DNA of 6,163 nt from Bacteroidales bacterium (lineage in GTDB: Bacteria > Bacteroidota > Bacteroidia > Bacteroidales > ML635J-15). Both the position numbers and the translations under genes were made by a program. Under the pieces are notes generated by a model, which was not told the origin of the DNA, searched no databases, and saw only the letters and a list, made by a program, of their open reading frames with translations. Below are positions 1 through 5,946 of the stretch, in pieces (position 1 is the stretch's first letter; the number at the start of each line of letters is the position of its first letter). Location of the stretch: contig JAQVPT010000222.1 of NCBI GenBank assembly GCA_028701945.1, positions 1-6,163 of the forward strand. The letters are read 5' to 3'.

Positions 1-227
1 TTCTAAAATTCAACTTGCTAAAAAAAGAGCAAGAGGATATAGAAATACAAAGAATTTTATAAACATGATTTACTTTACTTGTGGGAAACTCAAATTTGAT
101 TACCCACTATATTTGACATAGAGCCAATAAACATTACAACTTAGTTCGCCAAGTATTTGATGAATAAGAATAAAAAAACGGTCAACCATATTGGCTTCGC
201 CGAGCTAAAGGTCCAGGCATCAACAAT
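1..227 (+). mobile_element. Right end of an insertion sequence (partial)
   Basis: This span covers the transposase tail (2-121) plus about 105 bases of noncoding flank, up to the point where threonine aldolase homology begins abruptly at about 228. That junction is the best guess for the outer end of the element. The flank contains an imperfect inverted repeat, 140-153 (CTTAGTTCGCCAAG) against 195-210 (CTTCGCCGAGCTAAAG), which could be subterminal IS structure. The left end lies outside the window, so I could not match terminal inverted repeats or a target-site duplication. The exact boundary is therefore inferred. Confidence 0.45.
2..121 (+). CDS. Transposase, C-terminal end only (probably ISL3-like), cut by window edge
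   Basis: An open frame enters from the left edge and gives 39 residues before a TAG stop at 119-121. The tail includes the stretches KIQLAKKRARGYRN and NFINMIYFTCGKLKFDYPLY. From memory, this basic K-R-R-x-R-G-Y-R-N segment followed by an N-F-x-N-M-I-Y-F helix resembles the C-terminus of ISL3/IS204-type DDE transposases in Bacteroidota, where it lies just after the last catalytic acidic residue. The catalytic core would lie left of the window, so activity cannot be judged. The tail itself shows no internal stop. The assignment rests on this short tail and was not checked by a search. The frame is sound, but the family name is tentative. Confidence 0.6.
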   Translation, partial: SKIQLAKKRARGYRNTKNFINMIYFTCGKLKFDYPLYLT

Positions 228-390
228 TCTTGCACCATCAATATATAAATACAACCCATGTTTTTTACACATTTCGGAAAGTTTTTGCAGTTCTTGTTTT
301 TTATAAACGCTTCCCAGCTCAGTAGTATTTGAAATAAATACTAATTTGGGACGACTATGTGCTCGGCGTAATGCAATTCAACCATTTCTT
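228..390 (-). pseudogene. Threonine aldolase gene fragment (relic paralog of the 3711-4730 gene)
   Basis: Aligned by eye, this stretch matches 4209-4372 of the intact threonine aldolase gene on the same strand. About 140 of 162 aligned positions are identical, with one single-base deletion near 351-352 that shifts the frame. It corresponds to about residues 120-174, from E-M-V-E to the PLP-contacting motif I-D-G-A-R. The conserved pieces SNTTELGSVYKKQELQK and GLYLYIDGAR are intact. Only about five amino acids differ (F/L, D/A, M/I, I/L, Y/H), while about 20 nucleotides differ, mostly at third codon positions. The first ~119 residues and everything after D-G-A-R are missing here. The 3' side ends at the presumed IS boundary and the 5' side runs into unrelated AT-rich DNA with an in-frame TAA at 389-391. 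No functional product is expected. Confidence 0.9.
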
Positions 391-489
391 AATTCTATGG
401 TTCATAGGATGTTTTTATACTAAAAAAGGAAATAAAATGAACAAGTTTTGAGAAAGCTAAAAAATTGCAAATAGAATCCCATAAGAACT

Positions 490-505
490 TATCTTTTAAA
501 AGATA
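490..505. repeat. Perfect 16-base palindrome TATCTTTTAAAAGATA
   Basis: The two 8-base arms are exact reverse complements with no spacer. It is pure sequence symmetry. It could be a dimeric regulator site or chance in AT-rich DNA. It lies almost 490 bases upstream of the nearest intact start, so a role in controlling that gene is not implied. Confidence 0.5.
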
Positions 506-537
506 GAGCAACTCTGAGCAACTATAAAAGTAATAAA

Positions 538-551
538 AAAACACGTGTTTT
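538..551. repeat. Perfect 14-base palindrome AAAACACGTGTTTT
   Basis: The symmetric sequence is centred on CACGTG, with A4 and T4 flanks. It lies 32 bases after the 490-505 palindrome. There is no loop to favour an RNA hairpin, so a protein-binding site is more natural than a terminator. No function can be assigned. Confidence 0.5.
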
Positions 552-889
552 GCAGACTTTCAAAAACTTTCGTATTTTGAGATTTATTCTATGATTATAT
601 TTTTCAGTAAGGCTATTAACCTAAAAAAAGAATAAGCGTGGGACATCTATCTTTAGTCGACAAAAAATGAATATTTTCAGCAAAAAAAAGCATATTCCTG
701 TAATAAAAAGTCAATAATTAGTAAATATTATCATTATTATTTCTAAATTGTGATGTAAAAATGCTAAATATTAATTTCAATAATAAGAACATTGTGCATG
801 AATAATACGTGCCAAACAAGCCGTTGCAAGAAAATATCATATTAATAGAAAATTATTTTTGATAATAAAGTCAACACTTCAAAAAATAG

Positions 890-920
890 TTGTGCAATAA
901 AATTAAAACACGTAATTTTA
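890..920 (+). promoter_or_regulatory. Possible Bacteroidota-type promoter for the T9SS protein gene
   Basis: A TTG at 890-892 is followed after 20 bases by TAATTTTA at 913-920. This is one base off the TAnnTTTG -7 consensus of the Bacteroidota primary sigma factor and has suitable spacing from the -33 element. Transcription would begin near 927, leaving a leader of about 65 bases that opens with the 927-945 inverted repeat. The region is so AT-rich that such matches arise readily by chance. Confidence 0.35.
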
Positions 921-926
921 CATTAT

Positions 927-945
927 TATGTTTTATATAAACATA
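927..945 (+). repeat. Inverted repeat, 7-bp stem and 5-base loop, ahead of the T9SS protein gene
   Basis: The arms TATGTTT (927-933) and AAACATA (939-945) are perfect complements around a TATAT loop. The structure ends 47 bases before the ATG at 993. If transcription starts near 927 it would be a 5'-terminal hairpin, which often stabilises messages. The stem is AT-rich and so weak, and a protein-binding site is the alternative. Confidence 0.35.
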
Positions 946-992
946 TAAGAAAATCGTTTTTAGAATACTAATATAAAAACAGGTTAAATAAC

Positions 993-3671
993 ATGAAAAA
1001 ATATACTATTTTGTGCGTAATATCTGTAATAGCTTACGGATATATAATTTTAAATATAAAAACTTTATCTGATACTTCTAATGCATTTCAAAGCACTTTT
1101 TCAGTGTTTAAGTATTATAATAACGCATTTAATTTAGAAAACAATAAAAATCAAAGTTTATCAACCACACACACGCACTATGGACAAAAACTAAGGTCAT
1201 CTACCCATATAATTTATGCTACAAACACTAAAGACGTGAAAAACACTGCCTATATGGAACAATCCTCTTTTGCTGCTTTGCCTGACAACACTGATATGTC
1301 GACAGGTGACTACGCATGGCTTGGAGGAACCAGCACGGAATGGACAACCGCATCAAACTGGTTAATTTATGATGGAACAAACTTTATCACTACTGTAATT
1401 ACTCCAAACTCAACATCTAATGTTTTTTTAAAAAACAATGGATCCCAAACATATAGCGCTACGATTACGTCATCAGTAGCTTGTAATAACCTGACGATTG
1501 AATACGGTACACTAATTATTTCAGGAGCAAATGAGCTAACCATTAACGGCAATTACACCAACAATGCTACATTCGTAAAAAACACAAGTAAAGTTATTTT
1601 TGCCGGAGATGACGCAACTATTAATACTGGCGGTACAAGTATTGATGAAGATGATTTTTACAACCTGGAGCTGAATACAACGGGAATAAAAACAGTTTCA
1701 ACAAATGACATAAGGGTTAGTAATAACCTAACATTGACTGCTGGAACAATCGATTTAGGTGAAGAACATCTTTTAAATGTCTATGGTTCAACAATTACTA
1801 CCAATGGTGCAACTGTAACTTGTACAATAGGGATGACTTATCAGTTTAATTTTAAAGGAATAGACGATAAAACAGTAACAGGAAGTGGCGGAACCTGGAA
1901 CGTTCGCTTTAGCACAGGCAATTCAAATCTTACTATAAATAGCGGATGTTCAATATTTATGAATAACCCCCATTCAAATGTATATTTTAATGGAGTTGGA
2001 AAGACAATTCAAGTCAATGGAAAAGTATCTTCATTAACAGATACTGGAGCCTTATTGTATGTTAAGAATCCTAACAATTCTATAGCCAGCACAAATACAT
2101 CTGCATGTTTAACAACGATCCATTTTAATTCAAAACCAAACAGCCAGACTTTAGATATTATTAGTGATTTAGTTATATCTGGAAGTATTTATAATCGTTA
2201 CTCAAATTGCACTTTGAATTTCAATGATCATAATATTACAATTGGTGGTTTTTTACTAAATCAAGAAAATGGAACTATAAATTTAGGGAATGGTACTATC
2301 ATTATTGGAGAATCTTTGACTAATGGAAAACCAGAATATACTGATGCTACGATTAATGCAGGCTCAGGCACTATATATTTAGGAAGAAATTTTACAAATT
2401 ATGGCGTTTTTAATAATGGCGGAGGAACAATTGAGTTAAATGGAATTAAATCCCAAGATATATCTACAGGAGGCACAGATGAAGGAAAGACATTCAATAA
2501 TTTAATTATTAATAATTCATCAACAGGTATTAAAGACATTAACGTAAAAATGCCAATGCTAATTGAAGGATTGGCTACATTCACTAATGGTGTGGTTTAT
2601 TTTACCGAAAGCGGGTCACTAAATTTTGGTAGTGAGGCAAGTGTAGAAAACAATAATGAAAACAGTTATGTTAATGGTATTGTCACCAAATCGGGAACTA
2701 CTGCATTTACATTCCCCATAGGAAAAGGTAATGTTTGGGCACCAATAGGCATTGATGATGCTGAGCAATTATCTGTAATCACTGCTGAATACAAACCTGA
2801 ACCTGGACCACTTAACTGGGCAGCAGCTCATATGTGTTCAGGCTCAGAACTACATCATACTAGTGGAGTTGAGCATTGGGTTCTCACTACCAACAATTCA
2901 ACCCCTGCAGTTACATTGCACTGGAAAGACGGGGTTCGCAGCGGTATAGAGGAACTCCAAAAACTTAGTGTCGCTCATTATAACGAATTGACATCTTGTT
3001 GGGAAAACAAGAATGGCTCCCCTATCGGCGAAATATCTTCTGGCTCAATAACTTCAAGAATCCCTTTTACTTCATATAGCCCAATCACTTTTGGTACAAA
3101 AACCAATGACAACCCGCTGCCAGTTGAATATACTGACTTTACCGCAAGTTACAGCGCTGGCAGGATTATATTAAAATGGACCACCGTCACCGAACTGAAC
3201 AATGATTATTTTGAAATAGAACGCAGCTATAACGCAACCGATTGGAGTCTTGTTGATAAGGTGCAAGGTGCAGGGAACTCAAATATGAAACTAGACTACA
3301 CATTTATAGATTATAATTCAAATCAGAAATACTTATACTACCGCCTACGTCAGATTGATTACGACGGATCCTCAAAGCTTACCAACACAATTCAAGTTCG
3401 CTGTGACGAGAATACAACAAAACCATTAATTGACTTATATCCAAACCCATTCAGCAATCAACTATATATTACAACCGAAAACTGGGATACTAATTCACTT
3501 AAAATAGAATTATATGATATACTAGGTCAGAAACTATCTAATTGGTCGTTTACAGACATTTCGTCGAATGATACTAGAGAACTCAATATAAGCAATTTAC
3601 CTGCTGCATTTTACATCATCAAAACATGGACTTCTTATGGCATTCTAGTTCGCAAAGTCGAGAAAAAATAA
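993..3671 (+). CDS. Secreted beta-repeat protein with T9SS type A C-terminal sorting domain
   Basis: This is an 892-residue protein expected to cross the inner membrane by Sec and the outer membrane by the type IX system, ending on the surface or outside. The N-terminus has two lysines and a hydrophobic core (about residues 5-21), as in a signal peptide. Residues 107-123 carry the W-x-G...W...N-W pattern common at the start of such proteins. Residues ~150-550 are short glycine/asparagine-rich beta repeats (such as GTIDLGEEHL and GNGTIIIG) that suggest a beta-helix or beta-solenoid. Residues ~558-705 contain the VTKSGTTAFTFPIGKG motif seen in many T9SS cargo proteins. Residues ~709-803 (LPVEYTDFTA...LKWTTVTE) form the Fn3-like module that usually precedes the sorting tail. 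Residues ~811-892 (YPNPF at 816-820, then YDILGQKL) are the sorting domain itself. No enzymatic motif was seen, so a structural or adhesive role is likeliest, but the ligand is unknown. It stands alone on its strand; ATG at 993 is chosen because it gives the signal peptide directly. No Shine-Dalgarno sequence is evident. Confidence 0.9.
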   Translation: MKKYTILCVISVIAYGYIILNIKTLSDTSNAFQSTFSVFKYYNNAFNLENNKNQSLSTTHTHYGQKLRSSTHIIYATNTKDVKNTAYMEQSSFAALPDNTDMSTGDYAWLGGTSTEWTTASNWLIYDGTNFITTVITPNSTSNVFLKNNGSQTYSATITSSVACNNLTIEYGTLIISGANELTINGNYTNNATFVKNTSKVIFAGDDATINTGGTSIDEDDFYNLELNTTGIKTVSTNDIRVSNNLTLTAGTIDLGEEHLLNVYGSTITTNGATVTCTIGMTYQFNFKGIDDKTVTGSGGTWNVRFSTGNSNLTINSGCSIFMNNPHSNVYFNGVGKTIQVNGKVSSLTDTGALLYVKNPNNSIASTNTSACLTTIHFNSKPNSQTLDIISDLVISGSIYNRYSNCTLNFNDHNITIGGFLLNQENGTINLGNGTIIIGESLTNGKPEYTDATINAGSGTIYLGRNFTNYGVFNNGGGTIELNGIKSQDISTGGTDEGKTFNNLIINNSSTGIKDINVKMPMLIEGLATFTNGVVYFTESGSLNFGSEASVENNNENSYVNGIVTKSGTTAFTFPIGKGNVWAPIGIDDAEQLSVITAEYKPEPGPLNWAAAHMCSGSELHHTSGVEHWVLTTNNSTPAVTLHWKDGVRSGIEELQKLSVAHYNELTSCWENKNGSPIGEISSGSITSRIPFTSYSPITFGTKTNDNPLPVEYTDFTASYSAGRIILKWTTVTELNNDYFEIERSYNATDWSLVDKVQGAGNSNMKLDYTFIDYNSNQKYLYYRLRQIDYDGSSKLTNTIQVRCDENTTKPLIDLYPNPFSNQLYITTENWDTNSLKIELYDILGQKLSNWSFTDISSNDTRELNISNLPAAFYIIKTWTSYGILVRKVEKK
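1548..1757 (+). repeat. First copy of a ~70-residue internal repeat in the T9SS protein
   Basis: Residues ~186-255 align with residues ~464-537 of the same protein. Matching landmarks are N-Y-T-N-N-A-T-F against N-F-T-N-Y-G-V-F, INTGGTS against ISTGGTD, FYNLELNTTGIKTV against FNNLIINNSSTGIKDI, and NLTLTAGTIDL against GLATFTNGVVYF. The similarity is clear in protein but not close in DNA, so the duplication is old or reflects a shared structural unit. Confidence 0.65.
2382..2603 (+). repeat. Second copy of the ~70-residue internal repeat in the T9SS protein
   Basis: Residues ~464-537 are the partner of residues ~186-255. The copy starts at GRNFTNYGVF and ends near NGVVYF. Between the two copies lies a divergent stretch (about 256-463) with the same general beta-strand rhythm but no clean third copy that I could align by eye. 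Confidence 0.65.
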
Positions 3672-3698
3672 TCTGCTATCCAATAGGCCATTTTATCA

Positions 3699-3724
3699 TG
3701 AAAACTGATATTATATAGCTTTCA
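3699..3724. terminator. Possible stem between convergent genes
   Basis: TGAAAACT (3699-3706) and AGCTTTCA (3717-3724) form a stem around a 10-base loop. On the minus strand it gives 8 pairs including one G-U. On the plus strand it gives 7 of 8 pairs with one A-C mismatch. It spans the threonine aldolase stop codon and sits 28 bases after the T9SS gene stop, where a shared terminator would be expected. There is no T-tract on either side, so intrinsic termination here is uncertain. Confidence 0.3.
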
Positions 3725-4730
3725 AAAACCTATCAACTGCTTTTTCGTCTGTTGCCCATGAGCAAACCAATCGAACGACAGATGAATTTTCGTCGTATTT
3801 TGTCCAGATATAAAAACCGAAATTCTTTTCTAGTTTTGCAATAAGTTCTTTTGGTAATATTGGAAATATCTGATTTGATTCAGGAGAAATAAAGAACTTA
3901 TAGCCTTTTTCGGCAAGTCCTTCCGCAAGTTTTGCTGCCATAAGATTTGCATGAGTAGCAAGTTTGTAATACAATCCGTCTGTAAATAGGTTTTTAAATT
4001 GGATTCCGATAATTCTGCCTTTAGCTATCAATGCCCCTTTTTGTTTCATGTTATATCTAAATCTTTCTTTAAGAGCAGGATTATTAATTACAATTGCTTC
4101 ACCTAAAAGTGCACCGTTTTTTGTCCCACCTATAGAATAAGCATCCGCAAATTGATTGAGTTCACTTAAACTAAGATCATTAGACTTAGATGTTAATGCA
4201 GCACCAAGTCTTGCACCATCTATATACAAATACAACCCATATTTTTTGCACATTTCAGAAATCTTTTGCAGTTCTTGCTTTTTATAAACGCTGCCAAGTT
4301 CTGTCGTATTTGAAATAAACACTAATTTGGGAACAACCATATGCTCATCGTAATGGAATTCGACCATTTCTTCAATCTGAGCAGGTAAAATTTTCCCGTT
4401 ATGAGCCTCTACAGTATTAATTTTATGTCCAGCAAACTCAATGGCTCCAGCTTCGTGAATCTCAATATGTGCAGTTTTTGGTGCGACAATTGACTCGTAA
4501 GGTTTAAGAAACGCAGATGAGCAAAGCATATTTGCCTGTGTTCCACCAGCAACAAAATGTATATCTGCGTCAGGATTTCCAATTTCCTTTCTTACCAGAT
4601 TTGCAGCTTGCGTACAATAATCATCATCACCATATCCTTCTTGCTGAATAAGATTAGTAGAAATTAGTTCGTCTAAAATATTAGGGTGTGCTCCCTCAGA
4701 GTAGTCGTTTAAAAAGTTGTAAAATTCCAT
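3711..4730 (-). CDS. ltaE: Low-specificity L-threonine aldolase (PLP-dependent)
   Basis: This 339-residue cytoplasmic enzyme of PLP fold type I is expected to cleave L-threonine or L-allo-threonine to glycine and acetaldehyde. The length is normal for the family (E. coli LtaE is about 333). Visible landmarks are G-G-T-Q-A-N at 62-67 (phosphate-binding region), H88 in A-H-I-E-I-H-E-A-G (position of the cofactor-stacking histidine), D171 and R174 in Y-I-D-G-A-R-L-G, the likely Schiff-base lysine K204 in S-I-G-G-T-K-N-G, and R320 in S-V-V-R-L-V near the C-terminus, as expected for the carboxylate-binding arginine. Nothing looks broken. The ATG at 4730 gives the family's usual N-terminus; no Shine-Dalgarno sequence is seen. 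It lies 76 bases downstream of the Bax inhibitor-like gene on the same strand, so co-transcription is possible. A broken relative lies at 228-390. A related beta-eliminating amino acid lyase is the alternative reading. Confidence 0.92.
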   Translation of the reverse strand: MEFYNFLNDYSEGAHPNILDELISTNLIQQEGYGDDDYCTQAANLVRKEIGNPDADIHFVAGGTQANMLCSSAFLKPYESIVAPKTAHIEIHEAGAIEFAGHKINTVEAHNGKILPAQIEEMVEFHYDEHMVVPKLVFISNTTELGSVYKKQELQKISEMCKKYGLYLYIDGARLGAALTSKSNDLSLSELNQFADAYSIGGTKNGALLGEAIVINNPALKERFRYNMKQKGALIAKGRIIGIQFKNLFTDGLYYKLATHANLMAAKLAEGLAEKGYKFFISPESNQIFPILPKELIAKLEKNFGFYIWTKYDENSSVVRLVCSWATDEKAVDRFLKAI

Positions 4731-4806
4731 TTGTCTATTAATAAATTGTAAAAAACTGAAAAATTATTATAGATATTATAACTGTTTACTGTATTTATTG
4801 ATTTTG
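4731..4806 (-). other. Short gap between the Bax inhibitor-like and threonine aldolase genes
   Basis: These 76 AT-rich bases separate two same-strand genes. I see no consensus TAnnTTTG element with a properly placed TTG, and no clear terminator stem with a T-tract. This leaves open either read-through from the upstream gene or a weak promoter that cannot be recognised by eye. Confidence 0.4.
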
Positions 4807-5538
4807 CTAATTTCTTATTTTACTTAATAATCTTAATATTTCTAAGTACAGCCATATTAAAGTTACCATAAGTCCAAAAGCCGAATACCATTCCATATAT
4901 TTTGGTACGCCCGATTTTGCAGCTTCATCAATAAAGCTAAAATCGAGAACTAAATTAAGTGCTGCTATTACAACAATAAACAAACTTATACCTATTCCAA
5001 TAGGTCCGCTATCATGAATATATGGCATCTGAGCCCCAAACATGTTCATAATAAATGACACCACATAAACTAATGCAATGCCACCAGTTGCGATAAAAAC
5101 TCCACTTCTAAATTTTTGCGTTACTTTAATTATACCAGTTTTGTATGCAAAAAGCATAACCCCCATAATACCCGCAGTTAATAACACCGCCTGCAAAACT
5201 ATTCCACTATAAAAAGAGCTATAAACCATTGAAATTGCGCCGAGAAAAAAACCTTCGACAATTGCATACAAAGGAGCAGTAATTGGGGAATATTTTTTAG
5301 CAAATATTGTAATAAGAGCAATACCAAAGCCAACAATAGCCGATGGCCATAAAAGTTTATAAACAAGTTCGTTTCCAGAAGCAGCCATACGCCAGGAAAC
5401 ACTAGCAGCAGCAACTAAAAGAAGAAACAACACTAATGATTTATTGATTGCACCCGAAATAGTCATAACCTGACCGTCATACTGCAATTTGTATGCATTA
5501 TTAGTGAGTACAGGATTTGATGTGTTAGTAAATCTCAT
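4807..5538 (-). CDS. Bax inhibitor-1/YccA-like integral membrane protein
   Basis: This 243-residue inner-membrane protein fits the bacterial Bax inhibitor-1-like (BaxI_1) family. It has a polar ~30-residue N-terminus (N-P-V-L-T-N-N-A-Y near 8-16) and then about seven hydrophobic segments: ~34-49, 61-80, 85-106, 112-131, 147-167, 178-199 and 218-238. Conserved-looking features include P-L-Y-A-I-V-E-G-F-F-L-G at 89-100 and NLVLDFSFIDEAAKSG at 195-210, whose acidic residues D199, D204 and E205 lie just before the last helix, followed by W217 and E233. In studied relatives such as B. subtilis YetJ, acidic residues near the C-terminus gate a calcium leak; whether this branch does so is unknown. 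The ATG at 5538 matches the family N-terminus. A good -7 element (5591-5598) lies about 53 bases upstream. It is divergent from rplM and may be co-transcribed with ltaE. Confidence 0.88.
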   Translation of the reverse strand: MRFTNTSNPVLTNNAYKLQYDGQVMTISGAINKSLVLFLLLVAAASVSWRMAASGNELVYKLLWPSAIVGFGIALITIFAKKYSPITAPLYAIVEGFFLGAISMVYSSFYSGIVLQAVLLTAGIMGVMLFAYKTGIIKVTQKFRSGVFIATGGIALVYVVSFIMNMFGAQMPYIHDSGPIGIGISLFIVVIAALNLVLDFSFIDEAAKSGVPKYMEWYSAFGLMVTLIWLYLEILRLLSKIRN

Positions 5539-5550
5539 AATATCAACTTT

Positions 5551-5562
5551 TTTGTTAACAAA
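5551..5562. repeat. Perfect 12-base palindrome TTTGTTAACAAA in the 5' leader of the Bax inhibitor-like gene
   Basis: The symmetric site is centred on GTTAAC, 13 bases upstream of the ATG at 5538 and downstream of the likely transcription start. Its position would suit a repressor or a translational effect, but AT-rich palindromes of this size also occur by chance. Confidence 0.35.
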
Positions 5563-5590
5563 TAAACTATATTAATTTTAAAAATCTGTA

Positions 5591-5598
5591 CAAAGATA
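5591..5598 (-). promoter_or_regulatory. Bacteroidota -7 promoter element (TATCTTTG) for the Bax inhibitor-like gene
   Basis: Read on the minus strand this is an exact TAnnTTTG match. It predicts a start near 5584 and a leader of about 46 bases. I do not see a convincing TTG at the -33 position, so support rests on the -7 element and its placement before the gene. Confidence 0.55.
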
Positions 5599-5852
5599 AT
5601 AATTTTGTTGCTAAACATATGACCAATTGCTTCAAACTGGTTCGTGATACACCTAACAAAACATGTTATTCATAAATAATATTAGCTTATCTTTTTCCAA
5701 TAAATTGCAAGTCAATAAGATGTGTTTTTAAGAAAATATATAAATTTAGGATTAAAAAAATGAAAATCTTAAAAGTGACCCGTCTCTAACACCCTGATAC
5801 AACAAACTTTCGTTACTATTAACAGTTTTTACAATTAATTACTAAAAAAGTC
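5599..5852. other. Divergent intergenic region between the Bax inhibitor-like gene and rplM
   Basis: These ~250 bases have no supported gene. They include an imperfect hairpin at 5622-5641 (ACCA-A-TTG, loop CTT, CAA-AC-TGGT) and a relatively GC-richer patch at about 5774-5803. The latter overlaps a nine-codon frame, MKILKVTRL, at 5760-5789. None of these could be tied to a known element. Confidence 0.5.
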
Positions 5853-5881
5853 TTGATTTCTGCAAAAAAGTATTATTTTTG
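5853..5881 (+). promoter_or_regulatory. Bacteroidota promoter for rplM
   Basis: A TTG at 5853-5855 (-33) is followed after 18 bases by TATTTTTG at 5874-5881, an exact TAnnTTTG match. Both elements and the spacing fit the Bacteroidota primary sigma consensus. The start should fall near 5888, giving a leader of about 60 bases. This is the strongest promoter call in the window. Confidence 0.75.
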
Positions 5882-5887
5882 CAGTCC

Positions 5888-5946
5888 GTTTGGTCATCCA
5901 GCCTATGGGGTTAAATATTATTTAACAATTAAAAAATATTAAAGTA
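5888..5946 (+). promoter_or_regulatory. rplM 5' leader with two small hairpins (candidate ribosomal protein leader)
   Basis: The leader contains TGG-TCAT-CCA (5891-5900, 3-bp stem and tetraloop), then G-C-C-T-A-T-G-G-G, then a perfect stem GTTAAAT-ATT-ATTTAAC (5910-5926, 7 bp, 3-base loop), ending 20 bases before the GTG start. Ribosomal protein genes are often controlled by their own product binding such leaders, and leaders of this kind are known in Bacteroidota. Whether this matches a described L13 leader family was not checked. Confidence 0.45.

Larger units (their letters stand above)
391..992. other. Gene-free AT-rich region upstream of the T9SS protein gene
   Basis: I found no credible coding frame on either strand in these ~600 bases, and no tRNA or recognisable RNA gene. 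The stretch is very AT-rich with frequent stops. It holds two perfect palindromes (490-505, 538-551), a 10-base tandem repeat between them (506-515 and 516-525, differing at the last two positions), a possible promoter (890-920) and an inverted repeat (927-945). It may be decayed DNA next to the IS and pseudogene plus the control region of the downstream gene. Confidence 0.6.

Noticed and set aside
230..390. Possible short functional aldolase-like peptide
   Set aside because: The single-base deletion, an adjacent in-frame stop, and the absence of the catalytic lysine region and N-terminus rule out an enzyme.
927..934. TATGTTTT as the -7 element of the T9SS gene
   Set aside because: The only nearby TTG (890-892) is 34 bases upstream, too far for the -33 to -7 spacing. 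TAATTTTA at 913-920 fits better.
391..992. CRISPR array, tRNA or small RNA gene in the gene-free stretch
   Set aside because: There are no regularly spaced repeats, no cloverleaf with conserved T-loop bases, and no recognised RNA family. The repeats found are isolated palindromes.
1367..1552. 61-codon open frame on the minus strand
   Set aside because: It lies wholly inside the T9SS protein gene in antisense, with no recognisable motif. It is a shadow of the real frame.
2399..2584. 61-codon open frame on the minus strand
   Set aside because: It is also antisense to the T9SS gene, falling on one of the internal repeat copies. The sequence looks like reverse translation of asparagine-rich beta repeats.
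5199..5414. 71-codon hydrophobic open frame on the minus strand
   Set aside because: It overlaps the Bax inhibitor-like gene in another frame. Its leucine richness is a by-product of the membrane-helix codons.
5622..5641. Hairpin between the divergent promoters as a terminator or riboswitch
   Set aside because: The stem is broken by unequal bulges, there is no T-tract, and it lies upstream of both predicted transcription starts, so it would not be transcribed by either.
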